A DNA stretch of 43,000 nucleotides from Fistulifera solaris. Taxonomy: Eukaryota; Bacillariophyta; Bacillariophyceae; Naviculales; Stauroneidaceae. The number at the start of each line of letters is the position of its first letter. Position 1 is the first letter of the stretch. Location: positions 1-43,000 of the forward strand of contig AP026122.1 of the NCBI GenBank assembly GCA_030295235.1, read 5' to 3'. Positions 11,842 to 19,643 of the stretch are shown here, one piece after another. The notes under the pieces were generated by a model that saw only the letters and a list, made by a program, of their open reading frames with translations, did not search any database and was not told the origin of the DNA. Position numbers and translations under genes: made by a program.

Positions 11842-12055
11842 ATTTGGGTACAATGTTCTACAATTTTATAATTCCTTCAAAAAATTAGCTGAAGTTAGCT
11901 TATCAGTTCAAGATAAAGAATTATTAAAGGACACTCATAATTATGCAATGAAATCTGTTGAGTCTAAAATATTAGATCAAGCAGCTAATACTAAACAGTA
12001 TAATATTTTTGACGGTGCAAAGAGTTTATTTGATATTAGTCGTGAAGGTGGCTAA
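11816..12055 (+). CDS. Unrecognised ORF D, ~79 residues (possibly the C-terminus of ORF C)
   Basis: This frame is open from 11816 to TAA 12055. It has no ATG near its start, only TTG at 11816, and it overlaps ORF C by 26 bp. It is mostly polar and probably helical (FYNSFKKLAEVSLSVQDKE, then FDGAKSLFDISREGG). Since single-base errors are common in this sequence, joining it to ORF C to give a protein of about 250 residues is as likely as a separate gene. No family was recognised. It ends the plus-strand cluster, which meets minus-strand trnE 100 bp further on. Confidence 0.5.
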   Translation: MRTFYKLSKFGYNVLQFYNSFKKLAEVSLSVQDKELLKDTHNYAMKSVESKILDQAANTKQYNIFDGAKSLFDISREGG

Positions 12056-12155
12056 TTTAATTTCAAGAATAATAGAATAAATCTCTGATAGTGTACTTAT
12101 TTTAGATATTGTACTAAAAAGATTGCAATTGTAAAGGGTACAAAACTAGTTATAT

Positions 12156-12227
12156 CATCCCTAATGGGATTTGAACCCATGTTATTGACGTGAAAGGTCA
12201 GCGTCCTAACCACTAGACGATAGGGAC
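12156..12227 (-). tRNA. trnE(ttc): tRNA-Glu(UUC)
   Basis: Acceptor GTCCCTA/TAGGGAT, discriminator G, anticodon loop CTTTCAC giving TTC, and T arm ATGGG-TTCAAAT-CCCAT. It is the first minus-strand gene after the plus-strand ORF cluster, 28 nt downstream of trnV in the direction of transcription. Confidence 0.94.
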
Positions 12228-12260
12228 TTTATTTATAAATAAAAATGTATTTTTGGAAAA

Positions 12261-12333
12261 TAAACAATAACGGACTCGAACCGCTAACCTTTTCGTTGTA
12301 AGCGAAACACTCTACCAATTGAGTTAATTGTTC
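12261..12333 (-). tRNA. trnV(tac): tRNA-Val(UAC)
   Basis: Acceptor GAACAAT/ATTGTTT, anticodon stem TTTCG/CGAAA around CTTACAA giving TAC, and T arm AGCGG-TTCGAGT-CCGTT. It follows nad11b directly and probably forms that transcript's 3' processing site. Confidence 0.94.
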
Positions 12334-12339
12334 TTAAAA

Positions 12340-13950
12340 TTTTTAACTAAAAAGTTTGTAGCTTTTGCCCTTAGGATTTTTGAGCAATTCGCTAAAACAA
12401 GTGATTTGTGACTATATTCATCTTTACCTCCACTAAAAAGTCATCTAACCAATATTTTAACTTTGTTAATTTTATTTTTGAACGTCTCTGTTTAAAATTA
12501 GAGTTGTTGTTCAAGATTACAAAACTTTCATTTTAATACCTAAATAAAAGTTTAAATTTGTTAAAGTTTGAGTTGCTTGGTAGTGAAAATAAATATAATT
12601 TTTAAAATTTAAAAGCTTTTGGAATTAAAAATAATTAAATTATTATCTTTATTGTTTAAAAATGTAACTTGAGTTCTTAAAGATTTTAAAACTCTTCTTA
12701 AAATTTGCCAGTTACTTTTGCTGATTTTCGAAAAATAAGTTTTGTAGTTCTTTTCACAAATCCTTCGGTATTTATAAAAGTTTCTTCATTCTCGTAAAAT
12801 ATAGTAGAAGGTAAATGAAGATAATGACTTAAATTTTTAGAGTTTGAAAATAATTCGTTGTATAACTCTAAGTTTTTTTTGTCGTTGCTCGGTTTTAAAA
12901 ATAACGAGTTTTGAGTATTTGTATTTGAATATTTCAGCAGCTTTAACTCAGTTATTTTTTAAATTTGAAACATTATTCAGTGAAACATTTAAAAATAGAC
13001 AGAACTAAAATTACTTAAATCTTTACTATTTAGTGCGCCAAAGTTATACATTGATTGGCTTCCTACTTCAGAAAGTGAAGGACTTAATACATTTATTCCA
13101 TTCCAAACTTTGTTAAAAACTTGAGCGTATTTTAGTAGATTTAATAAGTTTTCTGTATTATTTTTATTTCCGTTTCTTTTAACAACTCATAGTTGTAAAT
13201 TATAACTGGATTTTTGCTGATTTAAACTCTTGGCAAGCCAAATTATTTCCTTCTAAAATTGTTTTTAATACCGATGTATTTGATCCTAATGAAGATACGG
13301 GAAATGTTAAATCAATTAATGAACCTATGATTAAACATTTAAAGTTACCTTTAAAGAATCTTTGTCTTAGGTTTAAATTTAAGTAATATCCTTCATATCT
13401 TGGGTTACAAGAGATTAACAAACATAATGAAGAGTTTGCTAATCCAGCTTTACTTGTACTTGAATTAAGCTGAAGACTAGCTTCTAAATCATTATTGTTA
13501 TTAATATTTTCAGCTCGCTTAATTTTAATGAAAGATTTTTTGCTCTAAAATATTTAGCAAACTTAGTACTTCAATGCTTAAATTTTCAAAACAATAAGAA
13601 AAAATTATTTTTACTCTGTTGAGTTTTACAATATTCAAAGACATATAATGTTTCTACTAATTGTTTTAAAATGTTAAACCAAGACTTATTGTTTAAATCT
13701 TGATTTTTATTTCCATCAGCTTCCCAAATTCCAAATATTCCGTCAAAAATTGACGGCCTTTATCAGTTAGCCATGTGTTTTGAGAGTGTATATTAAAATC
13801 TGGTTCAATCTGAACAACTTGATCTTTACTTATATACGCTCTTGTATTTGATCCAAATCCGTCTGTTGGATCAATACTTTCTAACTTTTCAATATCCCAT
13901 CCTCTTAGTTCAAAAGGAAAACTTTTAAGAGTTAAAGCACCGATTTGTAA
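12340..13950 (-). CDS. nad11: NADH dehydrogenase subunit 11, C-terminal domain as a separate ORF
   Basis: This is the second domain of the complex I 75-kDa subunit, the molybdopterin-oxidoreductase-like fold that here has only a structural role. The frame opens with GALTLKSFPFELRGWDIEK and SIDPTDGFGSNTRAY, the part that normally follows the Fe-S domain. Further on come NPRYEGYYLNL, GSLIDLTFPVSSLGSNTSVL, VGSQSMYNFG, TIFYENEETFINTEGFVKRT and a tail with DEYSHKSLVLANCSKI. It is split by at least ten single-base indels. No clear ATG was found; the open frame begins after a TAA near 13951. The 3' end lies within about 20 bp of trnV and is uncertain. Confidence 0.85.
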
Positions 13951-13954
13951 TTAG

Positions 13955-14105
13955 TTATTTTGTTCGTAATTGTTTATAAATATATATAATATACAACATT
14001 GCCAAGCTAAATAGTATAAAAGAAGAGTAGAAAGCTTTTACTTTTATCTAAAACAGATACACTCATTAAAATAATAAAGATGATCCATAATAATAACAGT
14101 TTCAT
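13955..14105 (-). CDS. Small membrane ORF (~50 residues) between the two nad11 parts
   Basis: From ATG 14105 the frame reads MKLLLLWIIFIILMSVSVLD. A short lysine-rich loop and, after one single-base correction near 14005, a second hydrophobic helix (LFSLAMLYIIYIYK) follow, ending with TAA at 13955. Two helices joined by a charged loop suggest a small inner-membrane protein. It could also be non-coding AT-rich spacer. No family was recognised. It fits exactly between the nad11a stop and the nad11b opening. Confidence 0.4.
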
Positions 14106-14120
14106 GGATGTTTTTAGTTT

Positions 14121-14718
14121 TTAATATCGTTTAGATGTTAATGATCCAACAGGACATAGATCGATAACGTTTCCTGATAATTCAGAAGATAAAACTAAAT
14201 CCACGTAAGTACCAATTTCACTCTGATTTCCCCTTCTAAGCATACAAGTTCTTCAACTCCAGCTATTTCTTTAGCAAATCTTACACATCTAGTACAGTGA
14301 ATACACCGGGTCATTACTGTTTTAACAATAGGCCCTAAATCTTTATCACTTACTATCCGTTTAAATTTATAAAATCGTCTCTTAGTAAAACCAAAGAATA
14401 AAGATTGATCTTGTAAATCACAATCTCCTCCCTGATCACAAATAGGACAATCTAATGGGTGGTTTAATAATAGAAATTCTAAAATATTTTCTCGGGCTTT
14501 TTAATTAAAACACTATCATGATAAACACTTGTATTATATAAAGCCGCACTAGCGTTTGTAGCACAGGATACAACAGGTTTCATAGAATTCTTTAATTCTA
14601 CTAGACAAACTCTACAATTTCCAGCTATAGATAAATCATTGTGGTAACAGTAGTGTGGTACTGAAATACCACATGCTATTAAATAAGCAATTAATGAAGT
14701 TTTATTATTTATTTTCAT
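14121..14718 (-). CDS. nad11: NADH dehydrogenase subunit 11, N-terminal Fe-S domain
   Basis: This is the iron-sulfur part of the complex I 75-kDa subunit, carrying electrons from the flavin towards quinone. Ligands are visible for the 2Fe-2S centre (HYC, GNCRVC, VVSC), for the His/Cys 4Fe-4S centre ([14 protein letters not shown]) and for the second 4Fe-4S centre (CIHCTRC ... DLCPVG). The ATG is at 14718. After [11 protein letters not shown] the frame stops with TAA at 14121, about where the domain normally passes into the C-terminal domain. At about 199 codons it matches the short Nad11 of some stramenopiles. Two or three indels are present. Confidence 0.9.
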
Positions 14719-14731
14719 TTTTATTTTTACA

Positions 14732-14803
14732 GAGAATGTAGTTTAATGGTTAAAACATCGACCTGTCACGTCGAAGACTGCGGGTTCGAGTCCCGTCTTT
14801 TCG
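14732..14803 (+). tRNA. trnD(gtc): tRNA-Asp(GUC)
   Basis: Plus strand. The D region GTTTAATGGTTAAAAC, anticodon loop CTGTCAC giving GTC with stem TCGAC/GTCGA, and T arm GCGGG-TTCGAGT-CCCGT are clear. The 3' acceptor strand is one T short in a T run. It lies antisense between nad4L and nad11a, an isolated plus-strand gene. Confidence 0.88.
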
Positions 14804-14811
14804 GATTTTTA

Positions 14812-15125
14812 TTAAATTTTATTAGTTAGTTTTTTTATAGGATCTAACTGAATAGAATTTTTAATCGGTAAAAACTGTTATAATAGCAAGACCGATTGCC
14901 GACTCCGCAGCAGCTATTGTTAGTACAAATATAACAAAATTTGTCCAATAATATCATCTAAATAAATAGAAAACGCTGCAAAGTTTAAGTTTATAGCAAG
15001 TAATAAAAGTTCAATTGACATAATAGTTATTAAAATATTTTTACGATTAAAAATTATTCCTGCCAATCCAATAACAAAACCAAAGAAGTTGTGATTAATA
15101 AATAATTTATATTGATAGTTAACAT
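14812..15125 (-). CDS. nad4L: NADH dehydrogenase subunit 4L
   Basis: Nad4L is a small membrane subunit of complex I with three helices. Conserved parts are [29 protein letters not shown] and the Glu-containing [13 protein letters not shown], followed by a basic tail to TAA 14812. The ATG at 15125 gives about 104 codons, the family's usual size. Three single-base indels (near 15085, 14935 and 14870) break the frame. It sits between trnK and trnD. Confidence 0.9.
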
Positions 15126-15136
15126 ATTAATTTTGC

Positions 15137-15210
15137 TAGGTATACTGGGACTCGAACCCAGGACCGGTGGATTAAAAGTCCAATGCTCTACCAAACTGAG
15201 CTACATACCC
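15137..15210 (-). tRNA. trnK(ttt): tRNA-Lys(UUU)
   Basis: Acceptor GGGTATG/TATACCT, discriminator A, anticodon loop CTTTTAA giving TTT, and T arm CTGGG-TTCGAGT-CCCAG. It lies between atp9 and nad4L. Confidence 0.95.
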
Positions 15211-15230
15211 TTTTATTTAATACAAAATTA

Positions 15231-15476
<246 letters not shown>

Positions 15477-15488
15477 TTATAAACGACA

Positions 15489-15952
15489 TTATATTTTTAA
15501 CATATTGTCAAACTTTTTATCTGTGTCTTTCGTTTTATTTCTAAGAATAGAATTAAATAAAATTTTCGTTCTAACAGGTAATTTTGCACCGCCTGCTTTT
15601 AAGGCATTAAAACAACGTTAAAATTTAAGCCTGTCACTTCGAACAAAGTTGTTCCGCCTCGAACTCGAGCAGCCCAGTGAGAAAATTGTCCTTTACCTTT
15701 ACCCATTCTTATTCCTGTTGGTTTTGATGTAATTGATATATCAGGAAAAATTTTTATCCATATTTTCCCTTTTCGTTTTATTTTTCTAACTATTGCTTTT
15801 CTTGCGGCTTCTATTTGTCGAGCGTTTATAAGGCCCGATTCTAAAGCTTTCATTCCCACATTTCGAAGCTTAGCTTGTTAGATTTAAATTCCAATTTTTT
15901 AGCCGTCCTTTTCTTGCTTTTTATATTTAGTTTGTTTTGGTCCTGTAAACAT
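15489..15952 (-). CDS. rpl16: Ribosomal protein uL16
   Basis: uL16 is a large-subunit protein near the peptidyl-transferase centre. The core is intact: GMKALESGLINARQIEAARKAI, GKIWIKIFPDISITSKPTGIRMGKGKG and GGTTLFEVTG. The N-terminus MFTGPKQTKYKKQEKGRL needs two indels corrected. The ATG at 15952 follows the rps3 TAA by 1 nt if TGA is read through there. It is the last gene of an rpl2-rps19-rps3-rpl16 block in the bacterial S10-operon order. Confidence 0.95.
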
Positions 15953-15953
15953 T

Positions 15954-17037
15954 TTATAATATTAATTTGTTACTTTTCACATATCAAACTTTTACACCCA
16001 ATGTTCCATTAGCTGTAAATGAAGCTGCTTCAAAGTAGTCAATTTTAGAGTTTATCGTCATCGCAGGTACACCATTTTTAATTTCTAAAATTTTATGTCT
16101 TGCTCTAGGAGCTCCATTGACCCGACCTTTGATTTGAATCTTGATTCCTTTAATATATGAAAAGCTTTTGTATGAAACTGTGTTAACGTATTTTTAAGAA
16201 TCTGATAAAAAATTATGTCTTTTTGTTTTTGCAACTCTTGTGCAATAAATTTAGCTAATAATTCGGCAGAATTTTTTGTATCACGGATAAAAACATAATA
16301 TCTATTCCTTCTTTGAAAAACTTGTTTTTCTCATATTTTCTAAGTCTAACTAAATTTTTCTTTAATGCTTTTATATTTTTTTCGTAATTTCTTGCTTAAT
16401 TTCAGCATTGATTGGTTTTATTACCAAAGAAAAGTTTATTTTTGTTTAGTAAATAAAGATAGACTTTCAAAAATTTAGTTAAAAAGTATTAGAATTAAAA
16501 GATGAAATATTATCGTATTTTTTAGATACATTATAATTTGCAAAATATTTTAAAAATCGAGCTCTTGTAGCTGATGGTATTCTTTTAAACCGAGTAATCT
16601 ATTTTTAGCTATTTTCGAACTTGGTAAGATTGTACCATTTGGCTGTAATTCAGAATTATTTTCTTGATATTTTTCTAAAGCTTTTCTATAAAATTACGTT
16701 TTCTTGTATGATTTATTAATTTAACGTAGTCTGTTGAATATTTTACTTTTTAGGTAGAAACTTTATTTTTCGATCTTCATGAATTACGTTTTTAATAATA
16801 GAATTAGCTTTTAACGTCGAAAAATAAGATACAAAAATATAAAGTGTGCTATTAAAAACTCAATTTTAAATCATGAACACTAAGACCATATGAATTAAAA
16901 ATTGCTTTATAAAGTTTTCTATTTCTATATTTTTGAAATTGTAGATAGGAGATTCTAAAGATTTTTTCAATGTATTTAGCTTTTGAAGCGTATGTTTTAT
17001 CTATTCTAAGTATAATAGGATTAGCTTTTCTGCCCAT
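15954..17037 (-). CDS. rps3: Ribosomal protein uS3
   Basis: uS3 is a small-subunit protein at the mRNA entry. The N-terminus MGRKANPIILRI is diagnostic, and the ATG at 17037 lies 2 nt after the rps19 stop. The middle is AT-rich, poorly conserved and broken by several indels. The C-terminal KH/S3 part reads IKGRVNGAPRARH, GVPAMTINSKIDY and ANGTLGVKV. The next codon is TGA, exactly where the family has a Trp (GVKVW). Reading on gives YVKSNKLIL-TAA, ending 1 nt before rpl16. If TGA is a stop, the gene ends at 15984. About 360 codons. Confidence 0.92.
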
Positions 17038-17039
17038 TT

Positions 17040-17292
17040 TTATTTTTTGATTTTTTTAAAAACAAATTTGGCCCGTGTAGGTACAAATTCTCCAAACTTA
17101 TGTCCAATCATAGAATCAGTAACTGATATATCTATATATTTTTTCCATTATACACTTGAAAGTCTAACCCAACAAATTTTGGTATTATTTCAGAGTTTTT
17201 AGACATAAAATATATATTTTTCTTTGGATTAGCTTTTTTAAGTTTAAGTATTTTGGATCGATGTAAGGTCCTTTCCATTTAGATCTACTCAT
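17040..17292 (-). CDS. rps19: Ribosomal protein uS19
   Basis: uS19 is a small-subunit head protein. MSRSKWKGPYID opens the protein at 17292. After two indels it continues FVGLDFQVYNGK and the hallmark DSMIGHKFGEFVPTR, ending KKIKK-TAA at 17040. About 84 codons is normal. The start codon abuts or overlaps the rpl2 end, and rps3 follows after 2 nt. Confidence 0.94.
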
Positions 17293-18083
17293 TTATTTTT
17301 TATTATTGCTTTATTTTTAGATTTGCTTGTTTTACCTTTCTTATTATTTTTCCCCAAGGTGTTTTATCTTTTCCAGATTTTTTCCTTCACCACCTCCATG
17401 TGGGTGATCAATAGGATTCATTGCTACACCTCGTACGGTTGGCCTATTGTTTAGCCAACGTGACCTACCGGCTTTTCAAGTTTTGTCAAAAGGTAAGTTC
17501 ATTTGAAACGATTCCGATAGTTGCATAGCACTGCGGTGATATAAATCGCGTTTCACCAGAACTAAGTTCAATCTTGGCGTATTTAAATGTTTTTCTTTTA
17601 ATTTTGAAAAGTTCCGGCAGCTCTGCTAATCTGAGCAGGTTTTGATACTGTTGGTGATATGTTATGAATATAGCTTCCAACAGGTATATTTGAAATTGGT
17701 AAAGAGTGACCGATTTTTGGCTCTGCTTTTAAGCCAGATTTTACTATATCTCCTATTTTTAAATCATTGGGAGCTAGTATATAAAAAAATTTTTTGTTCG
17801 GTATCGTATATTGAAGCAATGCTTGCACTTCTGTTAGGGTCGTATTCGATACTTGTGGTGATTCCTACGGAATGATTAGTTCGATAAAAATTTATAGTTC
17901 TATATTTTCGTTTATGCCCCCACCTTTATGGTTTACGGTAATTTTACCAGAATTGTTTCTACCAAATGACCGTTTTATTGATTTTATGTGTTTTTAAAAA
18001 AGGTTTCTTATCTAGATGTTTTTATCTAACTGTACTAAATGTCTTTGAGAAGAAGTTGTAAGCTTTTCAGTTTTAAAATTCAT
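17293..18083 (-). CDS. rpl2: Ribosomal protein uL2
   Basis: uL2 is needed for subunit joining and the peptidyl-transferase centre. Parts seen, in order: [26 protein letters not shown], a conserved central segment [19 protein letters not shown] with [11 protein letters not shown], then [28 protein letters not shown], the most conserved loop, and TPWGK with a basic tail. At least seven indels occur. The end is ambiguous: either TGA overlapping the rps19 ATG (ATGA), or TAA directly before it if one A is missing from an A run. Confidence 0.93.
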
Positions 18084-18218
18084 TTACTATTTTATTTTTT
18101 AATTTTAGAATGAGTGAAAAAATTATACTAAATTTTTGATTTAAACAAATTTTTGCGATTTATTAATTTAAAAACAATATCTTAAACAGCTAAAAATAAA
18201 GAAAAATTCTTATCTCAT
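18084..18218. promoter_or_regulatory. Divergent spacer between rpl2 (minus) and rps11 (plus)
   Basis: These 135 bp separate two ribosomal-protein units transcribed away from each other, so promoters for both are expected here. The sequence is almost pure A/T with no clear palindrome or known promoter motif. The role rests on position only. Confidence 0.3.
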
Positions 18219-18700
18219 ATGAAAGAAAAGAATTACAAGTATTTAAATAGTTCTTTAACTAATAATACTAGACAGCCATTAAACTCTATGGATAATTTGA
18301 TAACTTATGTTATCGATTTAAAGTTTTCAAGATCCAATACGCTTTTGCACGTCATGGACTTTTCTGGAAAATTGAAATTCTTTTACTCAGCAGGGTCTGT
18401 TAAGTATTCAGGTAAAAATAAAAATCTCGATACATGATTTTTAGAGATTTGTACCGTATATTAGTTTCAAAGTTAGCATTCTTAAAAGGAAAACCTGTAG
18501 CTTTACATTTAACTAATGTCGGTATAAATAAAACCTGGATAGTTAAAAAGTTAAAAACGATTTTTCATAAAATGTGTCAAAACATTTAATTTACACCCTC
18601 ATAATGGGTGTAGAAAGCGAAAGATGCGACGTAAAAATTTAAGAAAAGAAATAAAGTCTACAAATTTGTGTTTAGACTTGAAATCACGAAGAAATGGCTG
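18219..18700 (+). CDS. rps11: Ribosomal protein uS11
   Basis: uS11 is a small-subunit platform protein. It is a plus-strand gene. The N-terminal part MKEKNYKYLNSSLT leads into ITYVIDLKFSRSNTLLHVMDF and the conserved FYSAGSVKYSGKNK. After an indel near 18425 comes MIFRDLYRILVSKLAFLKGKP with HLTNVGINKTWIV. After another comes the diagnostic HPHNGCRKRKMRRKN. The true stop is unclear: the last open frame runs to a TGA inside trnY (18700), longer than usual, so an indel near 18640 is likely. Confidence 0.9.
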
Positions 18701-18770
18701 AGCGGTTTAAAGCGGCAGACTGTAAATCTGTTGAGTTTTCTCATCGTAGGTTCGAATCCTGCTTTCTTCA
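18688..18770 (+). tRNA. trnY(gta): tRNA-Tyr(GUA)
   Basis: Plus-strand, class II. Acceptor GAAGAAA/TTTCTTC, discriminator A, anticodon loop TGTAAAT with stem CAGAC/CTGTT giving GTA, and T arm GTAGG-TTCGAAT-CCTGC. It follows rps11 and precedes trnP by 6 nt. Confidence 0.94.
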
Positions 18771-18776
18771 GTTTTT

Positions 18777-18848
18777 CGAAATATAACGCAGCGGTAGCGT
18801 GTCTGCTTTGGGAGCAGAAAGTCATGTGTTCGAATCACATTATTTCGA
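18777..18848 (+). tRNA. trnP(tgg): tRNA-Pro(UGG)
   Basis: Plus-strand. Acceptor CGAAATA/TATTTCG, discriminator A, anticodon stem TCTGC/GCAGA around TTTGGGA giving TGG, and T arm GTGTT-CGAATC-ACAT (slightly irregular). Its 3' end lies antisense to the end of the rpl10-like ORF. Confidence 0.92.
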
Positions 18849-19297
18849 TAAATTATTTAAAATATGAGATTTTATATTGGTCAACTTAAATTGATATAAT
18901 AACAATTTACTTTCCCGATATTTTAATGAATTTGCATATTTAACTTGGTTTAAAGAATAAACATTTTTATTCATCTTTAGAGCTAAAAATACAAATGATT
19001 CTAGACTTAATAATTTTTTTAGATATAGTTAGGTTTTGTTATTTTTGCTGCTAGGTTTTATAAAAACTGTAAGACCGTTTACTAATGGTTCAATGTTTTG
19101 ATAAACTGAATTTTTCAAAAGATTTTTGAAGTTTTATTAAAAATTTTGGAATACGAAAGATTTAGTTTTTTAGTTCTTGTTCTGTTCTGGTCCCGTCAGT
19201 AGAATTTTGATTTATACTGTTGAAAAAAAGAATAAATCACTAGTCTTTATATAATTTTTGTTTTTAGAATTTTATAATTCTTTAAAGTAAGCTCCAT
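18840..19297 (-). CDS. rpl10: Probable ribosomal protein uL10 (divergent, frameshifted)
   Basis: uL10 is the base of the large-subunit stalk. Reading the minus strand from ATG 19297 across about six A/T-run indels gives about 150 residues. These include KLNLSYSKIFNKT, then LVNGLTVFIKPSSKNN, LKKLLSLESFVFLALKMNKN and VYSLNQVKYANSL, ending NIKSHILNNLSK-TAA. The order of a basic helix, an 'L-V-x-G-x-T' segment, a strand region and a Leu/Ala helix fits uL10, as does the length. Identity is weak, and the call is from pattern only. It lies between convergent trnP(+) and trnI(-), where a gene would otherwise be missing. Confidence 0.45.
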
Positions 19298-19320
19298 AAA
19301 TTTTTATATATACAAATAAT

Positions 19321-19392
19321 TAGGCTTAGTAGGATTCGAACCTACGACTAAACCGTTATGAGCGGTACGTTCTACCACTGAACTATAAGCCT
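19321..19392 (-). tRNA. trnI(cat): tRNA with CAU anticodon, probably Ile (lysidine type)
   Basis: Acceptor AGGCTTA/TAAGCCT, T arm GTAGG-TTCGAAT-CCTAC and anticodon stem ACCG/CGGT around CTCATAA give anticodon CAT. With two other CAT tRNAs that fit initiator and elongator Met, the third would be the tRNA-Ile whose C34 is changed to lysidine to read AUA. Its A1-U72 end and CCGCTCATAACGG arm resemble such mitochondrial tRNAs. Confidence 0.85.
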
Positions 19393-19432
19393 TCCGTAAT
19401 TTTAAATTCTACAACACAACATATAATTAAAA

Positions 19433-19540
19433 ATGAGAAATATTAGTTTTAGACAAGTTATTATTGTGATATTGGTTTTTTCTTCTATTTGGAGATTTTT
19501 TAATTTAAAAAAAGGTCACAGTTTATTTAAACGATTTTAA
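19433..19540 (+). CDS. tatA: Probable TatA, 35-residue twin-arginine translocase subunit
   Basis: The ORF is intact, from ATG to TAA. A short polar start (MRNISFRQ), one membrane helix (VIIVILVFSSIW) and a basic amphipathic tail (RFFNLKKGHSLFKRF) reproduce the TatA layout: N-terminal helix, hinge, amphipathic helix. TatA forms the protein-conducting pore with TatC in the inner membrane. It lies on the same strand as tatC and 103 bp before it. The usual Phe-Gly hinge is not clear, so the call rests on length, topology and neighbour. An unrelated small membrane peptide is possible. Confidence 0.5.
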   Translation: MRNISFRQVIIVILVFSSIWRFFNLKKGHSLFKRF

Positions 19541-19558
19541 AATTACTTAAATAAAAAA

Positions 19559-19630
19559 CAGGAAAAAAGGACTTGAACCTTTGTCTTTTGGTTTTGGAAA
19601 CCAACGCTCTACCAACTGAACTATTCTCCT
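19559..19630 (-). tRNA. trnW(cca): tRNA-Trp(CCA)
   Basis: Acceptor AGGAGAA pairs with a 3' strand one T short in a T run. The anticodon stem TTGGT/ACCAA around TTCCAAA gives CCA, and the T arm is AAAGG-TTCAAGT-CCTTT. It lies antisense between tatA and tatC. The CCA anticodon reads UGG only, unless C34 is edited or modified; this bears on the in-frame TGA in rps3. Confidence 0.92.
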
Positions 19631-19643
19631 TTTATTAAAAAAT

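Noticed and set aside
4084-12055. An integrated linear mitochondrial plasmid (invertron) formed by the inverted repeats and ORFs A-D.
   Set aside because: No family B DNA polymerase or phage-type RNA polymerase motif is seen, and the repeats lie together on one side of the ORFs, not flanking them. Kept only as a weak possibility in the findings.
17642-17875. Plus-strand 77-codon open frame.
   Set aside because: It is antisense to the conserved central part of rpl2 and has no independent support.
18668-18889. Plus-strand 73-codon open frame.
   Set aside because: It runs through trnY and trnP and is only an open frame across tRNA genes.
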